NCBI GenBank assembly: GCA_902796125.1
Contig: CADBNT010000017.1
Location: forward strand, 1-49,383
DNA: 49,383 nt
Origin: an uncultured Erysipelotrichaceae bacterium
Lineage (GTDB): Bacteria; Bacillota_I; Bacilli_A; RFN20; CAG-826
Direction: 5' to 3'
The translations under genes and the position numbers were made by a program. Below, piece after piece: positions 8,552 to 17,436 of the stretch. The first letter of the stretch is position 1. The number at the start of each line of letters is the position of its first letter. The notes under the pieces were generated by a model. It searched no databases. It was given only the letters and a program-made list of their open reading frames with translations, and was not told where the DNA came from.

Positions 8552-9202
8552 ATGCTAAACATTATTCTAATGGGCCCACCTGGAGCGGGTAAAGGCACCC
8601 AAGCAAAACGCATTATCGCGAAATTCGATATACCACATATTTCTACCGGAGATATGTTTCGCGAAGCAATCAAAGAAGGAACTCCTTTAGGAAAGATTGC
8701 TCAAAGTTATATCAACGATGGTCATTTAGTGCCAGATGATGTCACCATTGGCTTAGTCAAAGAGAGACTTTCTCGCGATGACTGTAAAAAAGGCTATTTG
8801 TTAGATGGTTTTCCAAGAACTATTCCTCAAGCAGAAGCTTTAGAAAAGCTCACCAAGGAAATTGATCGACCAATTAGCTATGCTATCGACATCGAAACTC
8901 CTAAGGCTGAGCTTATTCGTAGAATATGCGGTCGCCGCGTCTGTAAAGTCTGTGGCGCTCCATATCACATCGAAACAGCTAAACCAAAGGTAGATGGCAT
9001 TTGTGATATCTGTGGTGGCGAACTTGTTCAACGCCCAGATGATAATGAAGAAGCACTTACTACTCGCTTATCTCATTACGAAGAATCCACTAAACCTCTT
9101 CTTGTTTTCTATAAGAATAAAGGTTTACTTAAGACATTCGACGGAATGGTCGGAAGCGATAATCTCTTCGTAGAGTTATGTGCTCTTCTTGAGGGGAAAT
9201 AA
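8552..9202 (+). CDS. adk: Adenylate kinase, zinc-binding lid form
   Basis: The 216-residue enzyme catalyses AMP + ATP = 2 ADP. It starts MLNIILMGPPGAGKGTQAKR with the P-loop at residues 8-16, has the AMP-binding DGFPRTIPQAEAL block near residue 85, and a long lid with two CxxC pairs (CKVC and CDIC, about residues 130-155). Four-cysteine zinc lids are typical of Gram-positive adenylate kinases. It lies between secY and map, as in Bacillus. Confidence 0.98.
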   Translation: MLNIILMGPPGAGKGTQAKRIIAKFDIPHISTGDMFREAIKEGTPLGKIAQSYINDGHLVPDDVTIGLVKERLSRDDCKKGYLLDGFPRTIPQAEALEKLTKEIDRPISYAIDIETPKAELIRRICGRRVCKVCGAPYHIETAKPKVDGICDICGGELVQRPDDNEEALTTRLSHYEESTKPLLVFYKNKGLLKTFDGMVGSDNLFVELCALLEGK

Positions 9203-9205
9203 TTG

Positions 9206-9955
9206 ATGATTATCATCAAATCTCCTCGCGAAGTTGAGTTGATGAAAAAGGCCGGGCGTGTTGTCGCCCTCGTCTTCGAAGGCATTAAAGACAAAATCAA
9301 ACCTGGCCTCTCTACTCAAGACGTTGCGGATATGTGCGAAAAAATCATCCGCGATAATGGAGCCACTCCAACCTTCTTAAATTATTATGGATATCCTGGC
9401 GCAGTATGCGTCAGCGTAAACGATGAACTTGTTCATGGTATCCCTTCTAAAAAAAGAATCCTTAGAGATGGCGATATTGTCTCAGTTGATGTAGGCGCTA
9501 CCCTAAATGGTTATGTCGGTGATGCTTGTAGAACCTATCTTGTAGGTATCTGCATGGAAAACGCAAAGCGTTTAGTCAAAGTAACTGAAGAATGTTTCTT
9601 TGAAGGAATGAAATTTGCAAAACCAGGCAATCACTTAGGCGATATCTCGCATGCAATTCAAGTGCACGCTGAGAGTAACGGTTATTCTCTCCCTCGAGAA
9701 TATACTGGTCATGGAGTTGGTTCTTCTCTTCATGAAGATCCTTACATTCCAAATTATGGACCAGCAGGAACTGGACCAGTTCTTAAAGAGGGGATGTGTC
9801 TTGCTGTTGAACCCATGGTGGCAGAAGGACATTTCGCAGTTCGCGTCTTAAAAGATGGTTGGACTGCCAAAATGAAAGATGGCAAATTATCGAGCCATTA
9901 TGAAAATTCCATCGTTATCACTAAAGATGGATACGAAATTCTAACGAAAATCTAG
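9206..9955 (+). CDS. map: Methionine aminopeptidase, type I
   Basis: The enzyme removes the N-terminal Met from new proteins using two metal ions. The metal ligands are visible in [20 protein letters not shown] (two Asp), in [14 protein letters not shown] (His), in [10 protein letters not shown] (Glu) and in the final [11 protein letters not shown] (Glu). I place the start at ATG 9206, 9 bases after GAGGGG; the TTG three bases earlier also reads in frame but is a poorer start. The protein is 249 residues, the usual size. The adk stop lies 3 bases before. Confidence 0.96.
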   Translation: MIIIKSPREVELMKKAGRVVALVFEGIKDKIKPGLSTQDVADMCEKIIRDNGATPTFLNYYGYPGAVCVSVNDELVHGIPSKKRILRDGDIVSVDVGATLNGYVGDACRTYLVGICMENAKRLVKVTEECFFEGMKFAKPGNHLGDISHAIQVHAESNGYSLPREYTGHGVGSSLHEDPYIPNYGPAGTGPVLKEGMCLAVEPMVAEGHFAVRVLKDGWTAKMKDGKLSSHYENSIVITKDGYEILTKI

Positions 9956-9966
9956 GAGGAAACTTA

Positions 9967-10188
9967 ATGGCAAAAGATGGAGTCATCGAGGTAGAAGCGA
10001 CAGTCGTTGAAGCCTTACCAAACACTATGTTTAAGGTAAAGCTTGAAAACGGCATCATAATTCTAGCCCACGTTTCTGGTAAAATCCGTATGCATTACAT
10101 TCGCATCTTACCAGGCGATAGAGTTATGGTCGAAATTTCACCTTATGATTTAACACGTGGGCGTATCACATTTAGATACAAAAACTAA
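9967..10188 (+). CDS. infA: Translation initiation factor IF-1
   Basis: The 73-residue OB-fold protein starts [20 protein letters not shown] and ends with [20 protein letters not shown], the IF-1 signature. It blocks the A site during initiation. AGGAGG lies 6 bases before the ATG. Position between map and rpmJ is standard for Bacillota. Confidence 0.98.
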   Translation: MAKDGVIEVEATVVEALPNTMFKVKLENGIIILAHVSGKIRMHYIRILPGDRVMVEISPYDLTRGRITFRYKN

Positions 10189-10220
10189 AACGTAGCAAAT
10201 AGGCTACAGGAGGAAAAATT

Positions 10221-10334
10221 ATGAAAGTCAGACCTTCAGTCAAACCTATGTGCGAAAAATGCAGGGTTATTAGAAGACATGGCAAAGTCATGGTCATCTG
10301 CGAAAACCCAAAGCATAAACAACGCCAAGGCTAA
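10221..10334 (+). CDS. rpmJ: 50S ribosomal protein L36, zinc-binding type
   Basis: A small frame of 37 residues ([20 protein letters not shown], ending KHKQRQG) starts at ATG 10221 after CAGGAGG. It has the zinc ligands C11, C14, C27 and H32 of the L36 zinc form, matching the zinc form of S14 in this operon. L36 is the last small protein of the 50S subunit. A short inverted repeat (GTAGC at 10192-10196, GCTAC at 10203-10207) lies just before the ribosome binding site and may form a weak hairpin. Confidence 0.96.
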   Translation: MKVRPSVKPMCEKCRVIRRHGKVMVICENPKHKQRQG

Positions 10335-10351
10335 GAAAGGAAATTAATTCT

Positions 10352-10729
10352 ATGGCACGTATTGTCGGGGTTGATATCCCTAATGAAAAGCGCGTAGTTG
10401 TCTCAATTACCTATATTTATGGTATTGGTCATTCTACTGCTCGTAAAATCTGTAAAGCAGCAAAAGTCGACGAAAATATCCGTGTTAAAAACCTCACAGA
10501 GGAACAACTCGGTGCTATTCGTAACGAAATTGCTAAATTAAAAGTCGAAGGTGACTTACGTCGTGAAGTCGCTTTAAACATCAAACGTTTAACCGAAATC
10601 GGTTGCTATCGTGGTATTAGACACAGAAAAGGTCTTCCAGTCCGCGGTCAACGCACTCGTACGAACGCTCGTACCCGTAAAGGTAAACGTAAAACCATTG
10701 CCAACAAGAAAGTGGCAACCCAAGGTTAA
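10352..10729 (+). CDS. rpsM: 30S ribosomal protein S13
   Basis: The 125-residue protein begins [20 protein letters not shown] and contains [20 protein letters not shown] and the basic tail [16 protein letters not shown] typical of S13. It contacts the P-site tRNA and the 50S central protuberance. GAAAGGA lies upstream. Order infA-rpmJ-rpsM-rpsK-rpoA-rplQ is standard. Confidence 0.98.
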   Translation: MARIVGVDIPNEKRVVVSITYIYGIGHSTARKICKAAKVDENIRVKNLTEEQLGAIRNEIAKLKVEGDLRREVALNIKRLTEIGCYRGIRHRKGLPVRGQRTRTNARTRKGKRKTIANKKVATQG

Positions 10730-10747
10730 TGAAAGGAGTGTAACGAT

Positions 10748-11137
10748 ATGGCAACTAAAACAACTGCTCGTAAGAAAAAAATCAAAAGAGCGTTTACTAA
10801 AGGTACTGCTCACGTACACAGCACCTTCAATAACACCATCGTCACCATTTCTGATGATCAAGGCAACGTCATTTCCTGGTCAAGCGCTGGTGCGTTAGGC
10901 TTCAAAGGAGCAAAGAAATCTACTCCATTTGCTGCTCAACTCGCTGGTGAAGCTGCCGCGAAAGTCGCCTATGATCAAGGTCTCAGAACTGTTGATGTAA
11001 ACGTCAAAGGACCAGGCCCAGGTCGTGAAGGCGCCATCCGCGCTCTCGCTAATGCTGGACTTCAAGTATTATCAATTACTGATACTACTCCAGTTCCACA
11101 TAACGGCTGCCGTCCACCAAAGAGACCACGTGGTTAA
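10748..11137 (+). CDS. rpsK: 30S ribosomal protein S11
   Basis: The 129-residue protein has a basic start ([20 protein letters not shown]), then [20 protein letters not shown] and the conserved end [14 protein letters not shown]11 forms part of the 30S platform at the mRNA exit. GAAAGGAG is found upstream. Normal length. Confidence 0.98.
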   Translation: MATKTTARKKKIKRAFTKGTAHVHSTFNNTIVTISDDQGNVISWSSAGALGFKGAKKSTPFAAQLAGEAAAKVAYDQGLRTVDVNVKGPGPGREGAIRALANAGLQVLSITDTTPVPHNGCRPPKRPRG

Positions 11138-11156
11138 TTGAAAGGAGATTACATAT

Positions 11157-12149
11157 ATGTCAAAACTTGCTAAACCATTTGAACAAACTTCATTCAAAGT
11201 CGCTCAAATTGATGAAGCTTCCAACTATGGAAAATTCGTTATCGAACCACTTGAAAGAGGATATGGCTTAACTTTAGGTAACTCCTTACGCCGCGTTCTT
11301 CTCGCAAGCCTTCCAGGCGCCAGCGTGTTCGCTGTTGAAGTAGAAGGCGCACGTCATGAATTCTCTGCTTTAAAAGGCATTGAAGAAGACGTTACTGCAA
11401 TCATCCTCAACTTAAAGGATTTAGTCCTTAAAATTGATGAAGAAGGCAGTGAAACCAAAGTATTAAAAGTTTCTGTTAAAGGACCAAAGGTCGTCAAAGC
11501 AAGTGATATTGAACTTCCAGCCTTAGTCAGCGTCATCAATCCTGATTTAGAGATTGCTCACGTTGTTGAAGGTGGCGAACTCAATATGACCATCTATGCC
11601 CGTAATGGCCGTGGTTATGTTACCAGTGATGGTAATAAGCTCGATAGAAATAAAGCTAAAGAATTTGGTACATCCTCACTTGGCTTTATTGCTACTGACT
11701 CAAACTACTCTCCAATCACCAGAGCAAGCTATGTTGTCGAACCAACCCGTGTTTTACACGATTCTAAGTTCGATAAGCTCACTCTTGAAGTTTGGACTGA
11801 TGGTTCAATCAAACCTCAATCAGCGGTCGCTTTAGCAGCTCAAATGCTCATTGTTAATCTTCAACCATTCGCTGATTTAGAGAAAACTGTTGAAGAAATC
11901 AACATGATCAGAGAAGAAGTTCCACAACAAGAAAACAAATTTGAGAATATGCCAATTGAAGAACTTGATTTATCAGTTCGTAGCAATAACTGCTTAAAAC
12001 GTGCAAACATCTCAACCGTTGCCGAACTTACTCAAAAGACCGAAGAAGAAATGATGAAAGTCAGAAACCTCGGTAAGAAATCACTCAAGGAAGTTAAAGA
12101 GAAACTTGCCGAAAATGGCTTATCCTTCCGTGAATATATCCCAGATTAA
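11157..12149 (+). CDS. rpoA: RNA polymerase subunit alpha
   Basis: The 330-residue subunit has the N-terminal dimerisation domain (KFVIEPLERGYGLTLGNSLR near residue 27) and the C-terminal domain with ELDLSVRSNNCLKRANISTV and VRNLGKKSLKEVKEKLAENG, which binds UP elements and regulators. Length is normal (about 315-330). AAAGGAG precedes the start. It lies in the alpha operon between rpsK and rplQ. Confidence 0.98.
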   Translation: MSKLAKPFEQTSFKVAQIDEASNYGKFVIEPLERGYGLTLGNSLRRVLLASLPGASVFAVEVEGARHEFSALKGIEEDVTAIILNLKDLVLKIDEEGSETKVLKVSVKGPKVVKASDIELPALVSVINPDLEIAHVVEGGELNMTIYARNGRGYVTSDGNKLDRNKAKEFGTSSLGFIATDSNYSPITRASYVVEPTRVLHDSKFDKLTLEVWTDGSIKPQSAVALAAQMLIVNLQPFADLEKTVEEINMIREEVPQQENKFENMPIEELDLSVRSNNCLKRANISTVAELTQKTEEEMMKVRNLGKKSLKEVKEKLAENGLSFREYIPD

Positions 12150-12163
12150 GGAGGAATTAGATT

Positions 12164-12544
12164 ATGGCAGCACAAGGACGTAAAAATGTTCATGGTAAAG
12201 CCGGCGTTCGCTTCAAAGCTGGATATACCAAATCAAAACACGAAAATAAGTTAAGAACTTTAGTTACTGACTTAATTGTCCACGAAAGACTTACAGTCAC
12301 ATCTGGTATGGTTAAAGAACTCAAGTCTTTAGCAGACCACATGGTTACCTTAGGTAAACGTGGTGACTTACACGCTCGTAGACAAGCAGCATCAGTTCTT
12401 AAAAATGATGAAGCACTCAATAAATTATTTTCCGAATTAGCAGCTAGATATGCTTCCCGTAATGGTGGCTATACTAGAGCAATCAAAGCCGGTGTCCGTT
12501 TAGGCGATAATGCCCAAAAGGTCATGGTTGAATTCGTTAGATAA
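12164..12544 (+). CDS. rplQ: 50S ribosomal protein L17
   Basis: The 126-residue protein contains LRTLVTDLIVHERLTVTSGM and the C-terminal GGYTRAIKAGVRLGDNAQKV, both typical of L17 near the tunnel exit. AAGGAGG precedes the ATG. It is the last gene of the ribosomal run and is followed by an intrinsic terminator 18 bases after its stop codon. Confidence 0.98.
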   Translation: MAAQGRKNVHGKAGVRFKAGYTKSKHENKLRTLVTDLIVHERLTVTSGMVKELKSLADHMVTLGKRGDLHARRQAASVLKNDEALNKLFSELAARYASRNGGYTRAIKAGVRLGDNAQKVMVEFVR

Positions 12545-12562
12545 TTAATTAAACCGAAATAA

Positions 12563-12590
12563 GGTCCTGATTCGTCAGGATCTTTTTCTT
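12563..12590 (+). terminator. Intrinsic terminator of the ribosomal operon
   Basis: GGTCCTGA and TCAGGATC pair (8 bp with one G-U) around a TTCG loop, then TTTTTCTT follows. The stable UUCG-type tetraloop and position after rplQ support termination of the whole operon. Confidence 0.9.
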
Positions 12591-12595
12591 ATCTC

Positions 12596-12623
12596 TTGAT
12601 AATAAAAAAATATGATATATAAT
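12596..12623 (+). promoter_or_regulatory. Sigma-A-type promoter of the AbrB/PIN module
   Basis: TTGATA (12596-12601) and TATAAT (12618-12623) are separated by 16 bases. The expected transcription start is near 12630, right at the edge of a perfect palindrome and about 30 bases before the antitoxin ATG. Confidence 0.7.
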
Positions 12624-12630
12624 GAAGTTG

Positions 12631-12645
12631 GTAAGAAATTCTTAC
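12631..12645. promoter_or_regulatory. Palindromic operator candidate for the AbrB-like antitoxin
   Basis: GTAAGAA-A-TTCTTAC is a perfect 7+7 bp inverted repeat at the expected transcription start between the -10 box and the GGGAG ribosome binding site. AbrB/MazE-fold antitoxins usually bind such sites to repress their own operon. Direct binding is inferred, not seen. Confidence 0.6.
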
Positions 12646-12660
12646 TTTGGGAGATAAGTT

Positions 12661-12927
12661 ATGGGTATGGAGATTATTAAGGTTTCTACAAAAGGACAAA
12701 TTGCTATTCCAATTTCAATGAGAAAGAAATTATCAATTGAAACTGGAGATTCGCTAGTTGCATTTACTTATGGAGATACAATAATGCTTAAAGTTATTAA
12801 ATTACCTAGTTCCGAAGAATTCAAAAAGACATTGGATGAAGCTCAACAATGGGCCAAAGATAATGGCTTAAAAGAATCTGACGTTAATGATTTCGTTAAG
12901 AATTCTCGCAAAAATTACTCCCAATGA
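12661..12927 (+). CDS. AbrB/SpoVT-fold antitoxin
   Basis: The 88-residue protein has the swapped-hairpin DNA-binding fold at residues 4-48: VSTKGQIAIPISMRKKLSIE followed by GDSLVAFTYGDTIMLK. The rest (from about residue 50) is an acidic helix with LDEAQQWAKDNGLKESDV, as in antitoxins that wrap around a toxin. The gene overlaps the PIN toxin gene by 4 bases (ATGA at 12924). It probably neutralises the toxin and represses the operon through the palindrome upstream. The ATG codons for M1 and M3 are both possible starts. Confidence 0.85.
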   Translation: MGMEIIKVSTKGQIAIPISMRKKLSIETGDSLVAFTYGDTIMLKVIKLPSSEEFKKTLDEAQQWAKDNGLKESDVNDFVKNSRKNYSQ

Positions 12928-13328
12928 ATATAGTTATTGACACAAATATTATTCTTTCAGGATTATTCTTTGGTGGTTATCCACGTAAAGTTTTAGAAGC
13001 AGTGTTAGATGATGAGTGCACTGTTTTTGCTTCAAGCGAGATTATTGATGAATATACTCGCATTGTTGACGAATATTTAAAAAAACACGGAAATTACTCG
13101 AGCGTGTTTTTGCTACTTCCTCTAATTGCGAAAATGAAAATTATTGAACCTAAATCGACAACTAATATATGTCGAGATAAGGATGATAATAAGTTTCTTA
13201 ATTGCGCAATAGATGCTAATGCTATTTATATTGTTACAGGTGATCAAGATTTACTTGTTTTAGCTAAGTTTTCTGATACACAGATTATTACTGCCAAAGA
13301 ATTTGTAACAAAGGCATTGATGAACTAA
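12924..13328 (+). CDS. PIN-domain toxin (putative ribonuclease)
   Basis: The 134-residue protein starts MNIVIDTNIILSGLFFGGYP, with the first PIN aspartate at D6. The acidic stretch CRDKDDNKFLNCAID and the motif YIVTGDQDLL supply the other metal-binding acids. PIN toxins of VapC-like type cut RNA, often tRNA or rRNA; the target here cannot be told. It is of the COG1569-type 'toxin-antitoxin system toxin component, PIN family'. It is translated from an ATGA overlap with the antitoxin. No clear terminator follows; bases 13329-13405 are A/T-rich and carry only the preT ribosome binding site. Confidence 0.85.
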   Translation: MNIVIDTNIILSGLFFGGYPRKVLEAVLDDECTVFASSEIIDEYTRIVDEYLKKHGNYSSVFLLLPLIAKMKIIEPKSTTNICRDKDDNKFLNCAIDANAIYIVTGDQDLLVLAKFSDTQIITAKEFVTKALMN

Positions 13329-13405
13329 AAACGAAGCAAGAAAACAAATCTACTTTTCATTTAGCTTTATTTTTTCTAAACTAAAAATAAGAAAGGTGTT
13401 TTCAA

Positions 13406-14638
13406 ATGGACTCAAAATACTTAAAAAGTCTTGAACCTGGTTTTGATCCTTTAACCGTCTGTGAAGAAGCTTCACGTTGTCTTCTTTGTTTAGACGCGCC
13501 ATGTTCAAAGGCCTGTCCAGCTGGAACAAACCCAGATAAATTTATTCGCTCGGTTAGATTCCGCAATTTTAAAGGTGCGGCAGAAATCGTTAGAGAGAAT
13601 AATGCCTTAGGTGCTATCTGTGCTCGCGTTTGTCCAACTGAGAAATACTGTCAAAAAGGATGCTCAAGAAGTGGTATCGATCGCCCAATTGACATTGGTC
13701 GTATTCAAAGATATATCACCGATTATGAAGAAGCCGTTAAGATGGAGATTTTAAAAGCTCCAAAAGATAATGGTAAATCCGTTGGTATTGTTGGTAGTGG
13801 ACCAGCCGCTTTACAAGCTGCCGTTTCGCTTCGTTTACTTGGTTACAAAGTCGAAGTATACGAAAAAGAAAATGTTTTAGGTGGAATGCTCCGTCTAATT
13901 CCAGAATATCGTTTACCAGACAGAGTCGTTGACCATGAAATTAAACGCATCGAAGATTTAGGTGTTAAATTCCACAAAGGCGTCTTTGTTGGAAAAGATA
14001 AATCACTTGATGACCTTAAGAAAGCTCACGATGCAGTATTACTTGCTCCAGGTTATTCTTATGGAAAGATGCTTCAATTATTTGAAGGACATAAGAACGT
14101 TGTTCTTGCTGTTGATTTCCTTAGAGAAGTTAAAGCTAAGAAGGGCGGAGTTAAAGTTCCAAATAATGTCTTAGTCGTTGGTGGTGGTGATGTCGCAATG
14201 GACGTTAACGCTACTATGAAACTCTTAGGCGTTGAACACGTCACTGATGTCGTTTACGAACAATTCGTTGAATTTAAAGCTAGTAAGAAAGAACTCGAAG
14301 GCGCTCAAAGACTTGGTGTTACCATCATTGATGGTTATGTCCCAGTTTCCTTTGATGGAAAGAAAGCCAAATTCGCTCATAGAGTTATTAAGTCTGAACT
14401 TGAAATTGAAGCAGACTTAGTCGTCTTAGCAGTTGGACAATATCCAGATGTTTCTGGTTTAGGTGTTGAACTAGTTAAGGGTGAAGTTAATGAAGGTGCC
14501 GATTATCACACCAAAGATCCAAAAGTCTTCGTTTGTGGCGATATCGCTCACTCTCGCTTTGATAAGACTGTCGTCGGTGGGGTTAGAACTGGTAAAGAAG
14601 TCGCCCTTTATATCGATGCAAGTTTAGGAGGTAAATAG
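13406..14638 (+). CDS. preT: NAD-dependent dihydropyrimidine dehydrogenase, PreT-like subunit
   Basis: The 410-residue protein has the GltD-like layout. N-terminal cysteines for iron-sulfur clusters come first ([20 protein letters not shown] from residue 19, then [15 protein letters not shown]). An FAD-binding Rossmann motif follows ([20 protein letters not shown] near residue 131), then an NAD-binding motif ([20 protein letters not shown] near residue 255). The length equals E. coli PreT (412), and it lies 2 bases before a PreA homologue, which separates it from glutamate synthase small subunits. It would pass electrons from NADH to PreA for uracil/thymine reduction. It could also serve the PreA-like protein encoded at 40216. 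AGAAAGG precedes the start. Confidence 0.87.
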   Translation: MDSKYLKSLEPGFDPLTVCEEASRCLLCLDAPCSKACPAGTNPDKFIRSVRFRNFKGAAEIVRENNALGAICARVCPTEKYCQKGCSRSGIDRPIDIGRIQRYITDYEEAVKMEILKAPKDNGKSVGIVGSGPAALQAAVSLRLLGYKVEVYEKENVLGGMLRLIPEYRLPDRVVDHEIKRIEDLGVKFHKGVFVGKDKSLDDLKKAHDAVLLAPGYSYGKMLQLFEGHKNVVLAVDFLREVKAKKGGVKVPNNVLVVGGGDVAMDVNATMKLLGVEHVTDVVYEQFVEFKASKKELEGAQRLGVTIIDGYVPVSFDGKKAKFAHRVIKSELEIEADLVVLAVGQYPDVSGLGVELVKGEVNEGADYHTKDPKVFVCGDIAHSRFDKTVVGGVRTGKEVALYIDASLGGK

Positions 14639-14640
14639 AA

Positions 14641-15888
14641 ATGATTAAGAAAGATTTATCTATTGAATTCCTTGGAGTTCACTTCGAAAACCCATTCTGT
14701 TTATCCTCTTCACCTGTCGGTAACTGCTATGACATGTGTAAGAAAGCATATGAAGTTGGTTGGGGTGGTGTTGTCTTTAAGACAATCGGCCCTAAATCAT
14801 ACGTCATTGATGAAGTCTCTCCACGTTTCGATAAGCTAAACAAAGAAAACACTCCATTCGTTGGCTTTAAAAACATGGAACAAATCGCTGAACACTCTTT
14901 AGAAGAAAACCTCCGCGATTTAAGAAGACTTAAAAAAGAATTCCCAAATAAAGTTCTTATCGCATCCATCATGGGTAACGATGAACAAACTTGGGAAGAT
15001 CTCGCTCGCATGGTTGATGAAGCCGGCGCAGACATGATCGAACTTAACTTCTCATGTCCACAAATGACTTCTCATGCTATGGGTAGTGATGTTGGTACAA
15101 ATCCAGAACTTTGTAAGAAGTACTGCCAAGCTGTTAAAAGAGGTTCCAAGCTTCCAATGATGGCAAAGATGACACCAAACATCACTGATATGGTTCCATG
15201 CGCAGTCGCCTGTTTAGAAGGTGGTGCAGATGGTATTGCTGCTATTAACACCATTAAATCAATCTGTAATATCGATTTAGATAAGAAGATTGGTTTACCA
15301 ATCGTTGATGGTAAGTCCGCCATCTCCGGTTATTCTGGGAAAGCAGTTAAACCAGTCGCCTTACGTTTCATCCAACAAATGAGACAAGATCCACGTCTTA
15401 AAGATCTTCAAGTCTCTGGTATTGGTGGTATTGAAACTTGGGAAGATGCTGCTGAATTCATTCTTGTTGGTGCATCAACTCTTCAAGTTACTACCGGTAT
15501 CATGCAATATGGCTATCGTATCGTTGAAGATATGAAAAATGGCTTAATGCATTATATGGAAGAACAAGGTGTTGATCATCTTAGTGAACTCGTTGGCTTA
15601 GCTAATAAGAACATTATCCCAGCTGAAAATCTCAACCGTGATTACATTGTTAGACCAGATATTGATCTTAATAAATGTGTCAAATGTGGTCGTTGTTACA
15701 TCTCCTGTTATGATGGTGGTCACCAAGCCATTGAATGGGACGCTGAAAAACGCGAACCAAGTTGTAACACTGATAAATGCGTAGGCTGCTTATTATGCGG
15801 TCACGTGTGTCCAGTTGGCGCAATTAAACCAGGCAAGATTTCCATCAAGCCAGGACGCAAAACAAAAGCTGAAGACGTTAGATTATAA
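14641..15888 (+). CDS. preA: NAD-dependent dihydropyrimidine dehydrogenase, PreA-like subunit
   Basis: This 415-residue protein begins with a dihydroorotate dehydrogenase-like TIM barrel. It shows the FMN/substrate motif ELNFSCPQM with the catalytic cysteine near residue 140 and the phosphate-binding [20 protein letters not shown]. The C-terminal ferredoxin domain has two 4Fe-4S motifs ([11 protein letters not shown] and [12 protein letters not shown]). E. coli PreA is 411 residues with the same layout. It reduces uracil and thymine to dihydropyrimidines, or the reverse. It forms one operon with preT and ends at a strong terminator. Confidence 0.9.
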   Translation: MIKKDLSIEFLGVHFENPFCLSSSPVGNCYDMCKKAYEVGWGGVVFKTIGPKSYVIDEVSPRFDKLNKENTPFVGFKNMEQIAEHSLEENLRDLRRLKKEFPNKVLIASIMGNDEQTWEDLARMVDEAGADMIELNFSCPQMTSHAMGSDVGTNPELCKKYCQAVKRGSKLPMMAKMTPNITDMVPCAVACLEGGADGIAAINTIKSICNIDLDKKIGLPIVDGKSAISGYSGKAVKPVALRFIQQMRQDPRLKDLQVSGIGGIETWEDAAEFILVGASTLQVTTGIMQYGYRIVEDMKNGLMHYMEEQGVDHLSELVGLANKNIIPAENLNRDYIVRPDIDLNKCVKCGRCYISCYDGGHQAIEWDAEKREPSCNTDKCVGCLLCGHVCPVGAIKPGKISIKPGRKTKAEDVRL

Positions 15889-15898
15889 AAAACTACAT

Positions 15899-15925
15899 AG
15901 CAGAGACTTTAGTCTCTGCTTTTTT
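15899..15925 (+). terminator. Intrinsic terminator after preTA
   Basis: AGCAGAGAC and GTCTCTGCT form a perfect 9-bp stem with TTTA loop, followed by six T. It ends only 11 bases before the ATG of the next gene and directly abuts that gene's AAGGAG site. Confidence 0.92.
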
Positions 15926-15936
15926 AAGGAGAAATT

Positions 15937-17325
15937 ATGAAAAAAAGTTTAATCTTGTTGTTAGCTGCCCCGTTACTTTTAGCAAGTTGTGGGGAAAATA
16001 ATGCCGTTAATGTTGCCTTTAATAGTGAACTCAAATACACCGAAAAACTATCAAATGACGAGGTCACTAAGCTTAATAAGTCGATAGATGAAGGCTTTGA
16101 TTCACTTAGTAAAATTCATATTGATACGCAACAATCAGAAACTTCTGAACTCGCCAATGAAACATCTAGTGGTACTGGCGATATCACTTTCTATTCCAAT
16201 AGCATTTCATTTGTTCAAAATTCCAAAACACATCGATATGCTTATGGTGTTACCGAAGATCTTGTTTCACCAACTACAGGCGATAATTTTTGGATGATAT
16301 CGACTCAAGACGGTGATTCTAGTCCAGTTTATTCACTATTTTCTTATCACCAAGAAACTCCAAATGGTGGAGGAATAATTAAATATTCTAATCCTCATAT
16401 CTCCATTCCAATGTCTTATGGGAATAATCCACAATTTACCAATAATATTTCAAGAATATCTCAGGTTCGTGGCCTTATTTATCAGATCCTTGGATTAGGT
16501 AATTATAGCTATAATTATTACAAAGTCGGAAACGGTAAGTATGACATTGTTTATTCAAGTCAAACTAAATCTGTTACCGAGGTTCAAGGTGGAAGTGGCT
16601 ATCGTGAACTTATTAACGAGTCCGATACACAAATGATAATTAAAGTTGAGAATTATAAAGTCGTCTCATTCACTTCCTATTATTCAGAACGTTCCAATCG
16701 CGATGCTGCAACCGGAACTTGGTATGACAATGTGACCGAAAATGATCTCATGAAAGTTAGTGCAACATTTGAATACACTAATAAACTTAATGAGCGTCCA
16801 TTAAAAGAAATGGCTAGAGTTCTTAGCTATGTTGATGATAACAACAAGTCATATCATGTAATGACTTTGGCGTCTATTAACTTTAGACTTGCTGTTTATT
16901 CAACCCCAGGTTCGATGATTGAAGGAGACTTTATTACTAGAGATGTCGCTTTCCCAAGTACAGAGTCTGAAGATGGCGTCTTATATCAAGACATCCATCA
17001 TGCTTCTTTTGAAACAGGCATTGGTCTAAGCACGAATGGAACAACTTGTATTCTTGAGAAAGTAACAATTGATGTTTATGTCCTTGAAAGCGATAGTAAC
17101 GGAGATGTTTCAGTTGATAAGATTTCCAAAGAAACAACTTTCGATTTATACTCTGGAAGTTTAGAAAAACAATATTGCCAGAACGATCCAACTAAACCAG
17201 CTTTCTATCATTATCTTGGTGGTTCTGATTTATTCACACTCACATTTAATTATTCAGTTTCATTAAACTCAACCTTATCTGGAGATAGTGTGTCTATTTC
17301 TAATCTAATGGTTAGTTGCCAATAA
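15937..17325 (+). CDS. Lipoprotein of unknown function
   Basis: A type II signal peptide is clear (MKKSLILLLAAPLLLASCGE, lipobox LASC with C18), so the 462-residue protein should be anchored on the outer face of the membrane. The mature part is Ser/Thr/Asn-rich with alternating hydrophobic residues, which suggests mainly beta structure, and I recognise no enzyme motif. AAGGAG stands 6 bases before the ATG. The gene begins right after the preA terminator and has no room for its own promoter there. It may be read by read-through or from a promoter inside preA. Confidence 0.8.
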   Translation: MKKSLILLLAAPLLLASCGENNAVNVAFNSELKYTEKLSNDEVTKLNKSIDEGFDSLSKIHIDTQQSETSELANETSSGTGDITFYSNSISFVQNSKTHRYAYGVTEDLVSPTTGDNFWMISTQDGDSSPVYSLFSYHQETPNGGGIIKYSNPHISIPMSYGNNPQFTNNISRISQVRGLIYQILGLGNYSYNYYKVGNGKYDIVYSSQTKSVTEVQGGSGYRELINESDTQMIIKVENYKVVSFTSYYSERSNRDAATGTWYDNVTENDLMKVSATFEYTNKLNERPLKEMARVLSYVDDNNKSYHVMTLASINFRLAVYSTPGSMIEGDFITRDVAFPSTESEDGVLYQDIHHASFETGIGLSTNGTTCILEKVTIDVYVLESDSNGDVSVDKISKETTFDLYSGSLEKQYCQNDPTKPAFYHYLGGSDLFTLTFNYSVSLNSTLSGDSVSISNLMVSCQ

Positions 17326-17341
17326 ACTAGGTTAAAAGATT

Positions 17342-17368
17342 AGGTGGCTCGTCCACCTTTTCTTTTTG
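17342..17368 (+). terminator. Intrinsic terminator after the lipoprotein gene
   Basis: AGGTGG (17342-17347) and CCACCT (17353-17358) pair around CTCGT and are followed by a T-rich tract (TTTCTTTTTG). Confidence 0.82.
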
Positions 17369-17386
17369 TTTAAAATGAAATATCAA

Positions 17387-17415
17387 TTGTCCGTTCATCT
17401 TTACTTTGTTAAGAT
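17387..17415 (+). promoter_or_regulatory. Promoter of the metallo-beta-lactamase gene
   Basis: TTGTCC (17387-17392) and TAAGAT (17410-17415) are separated by 17 bases. The start of transcription would lie near 17422, leaving a very short leader before ATG 17437. Confidence 0.5.
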
Positions 17416-17436
17416 GATATATGGAGATATTTAAAT

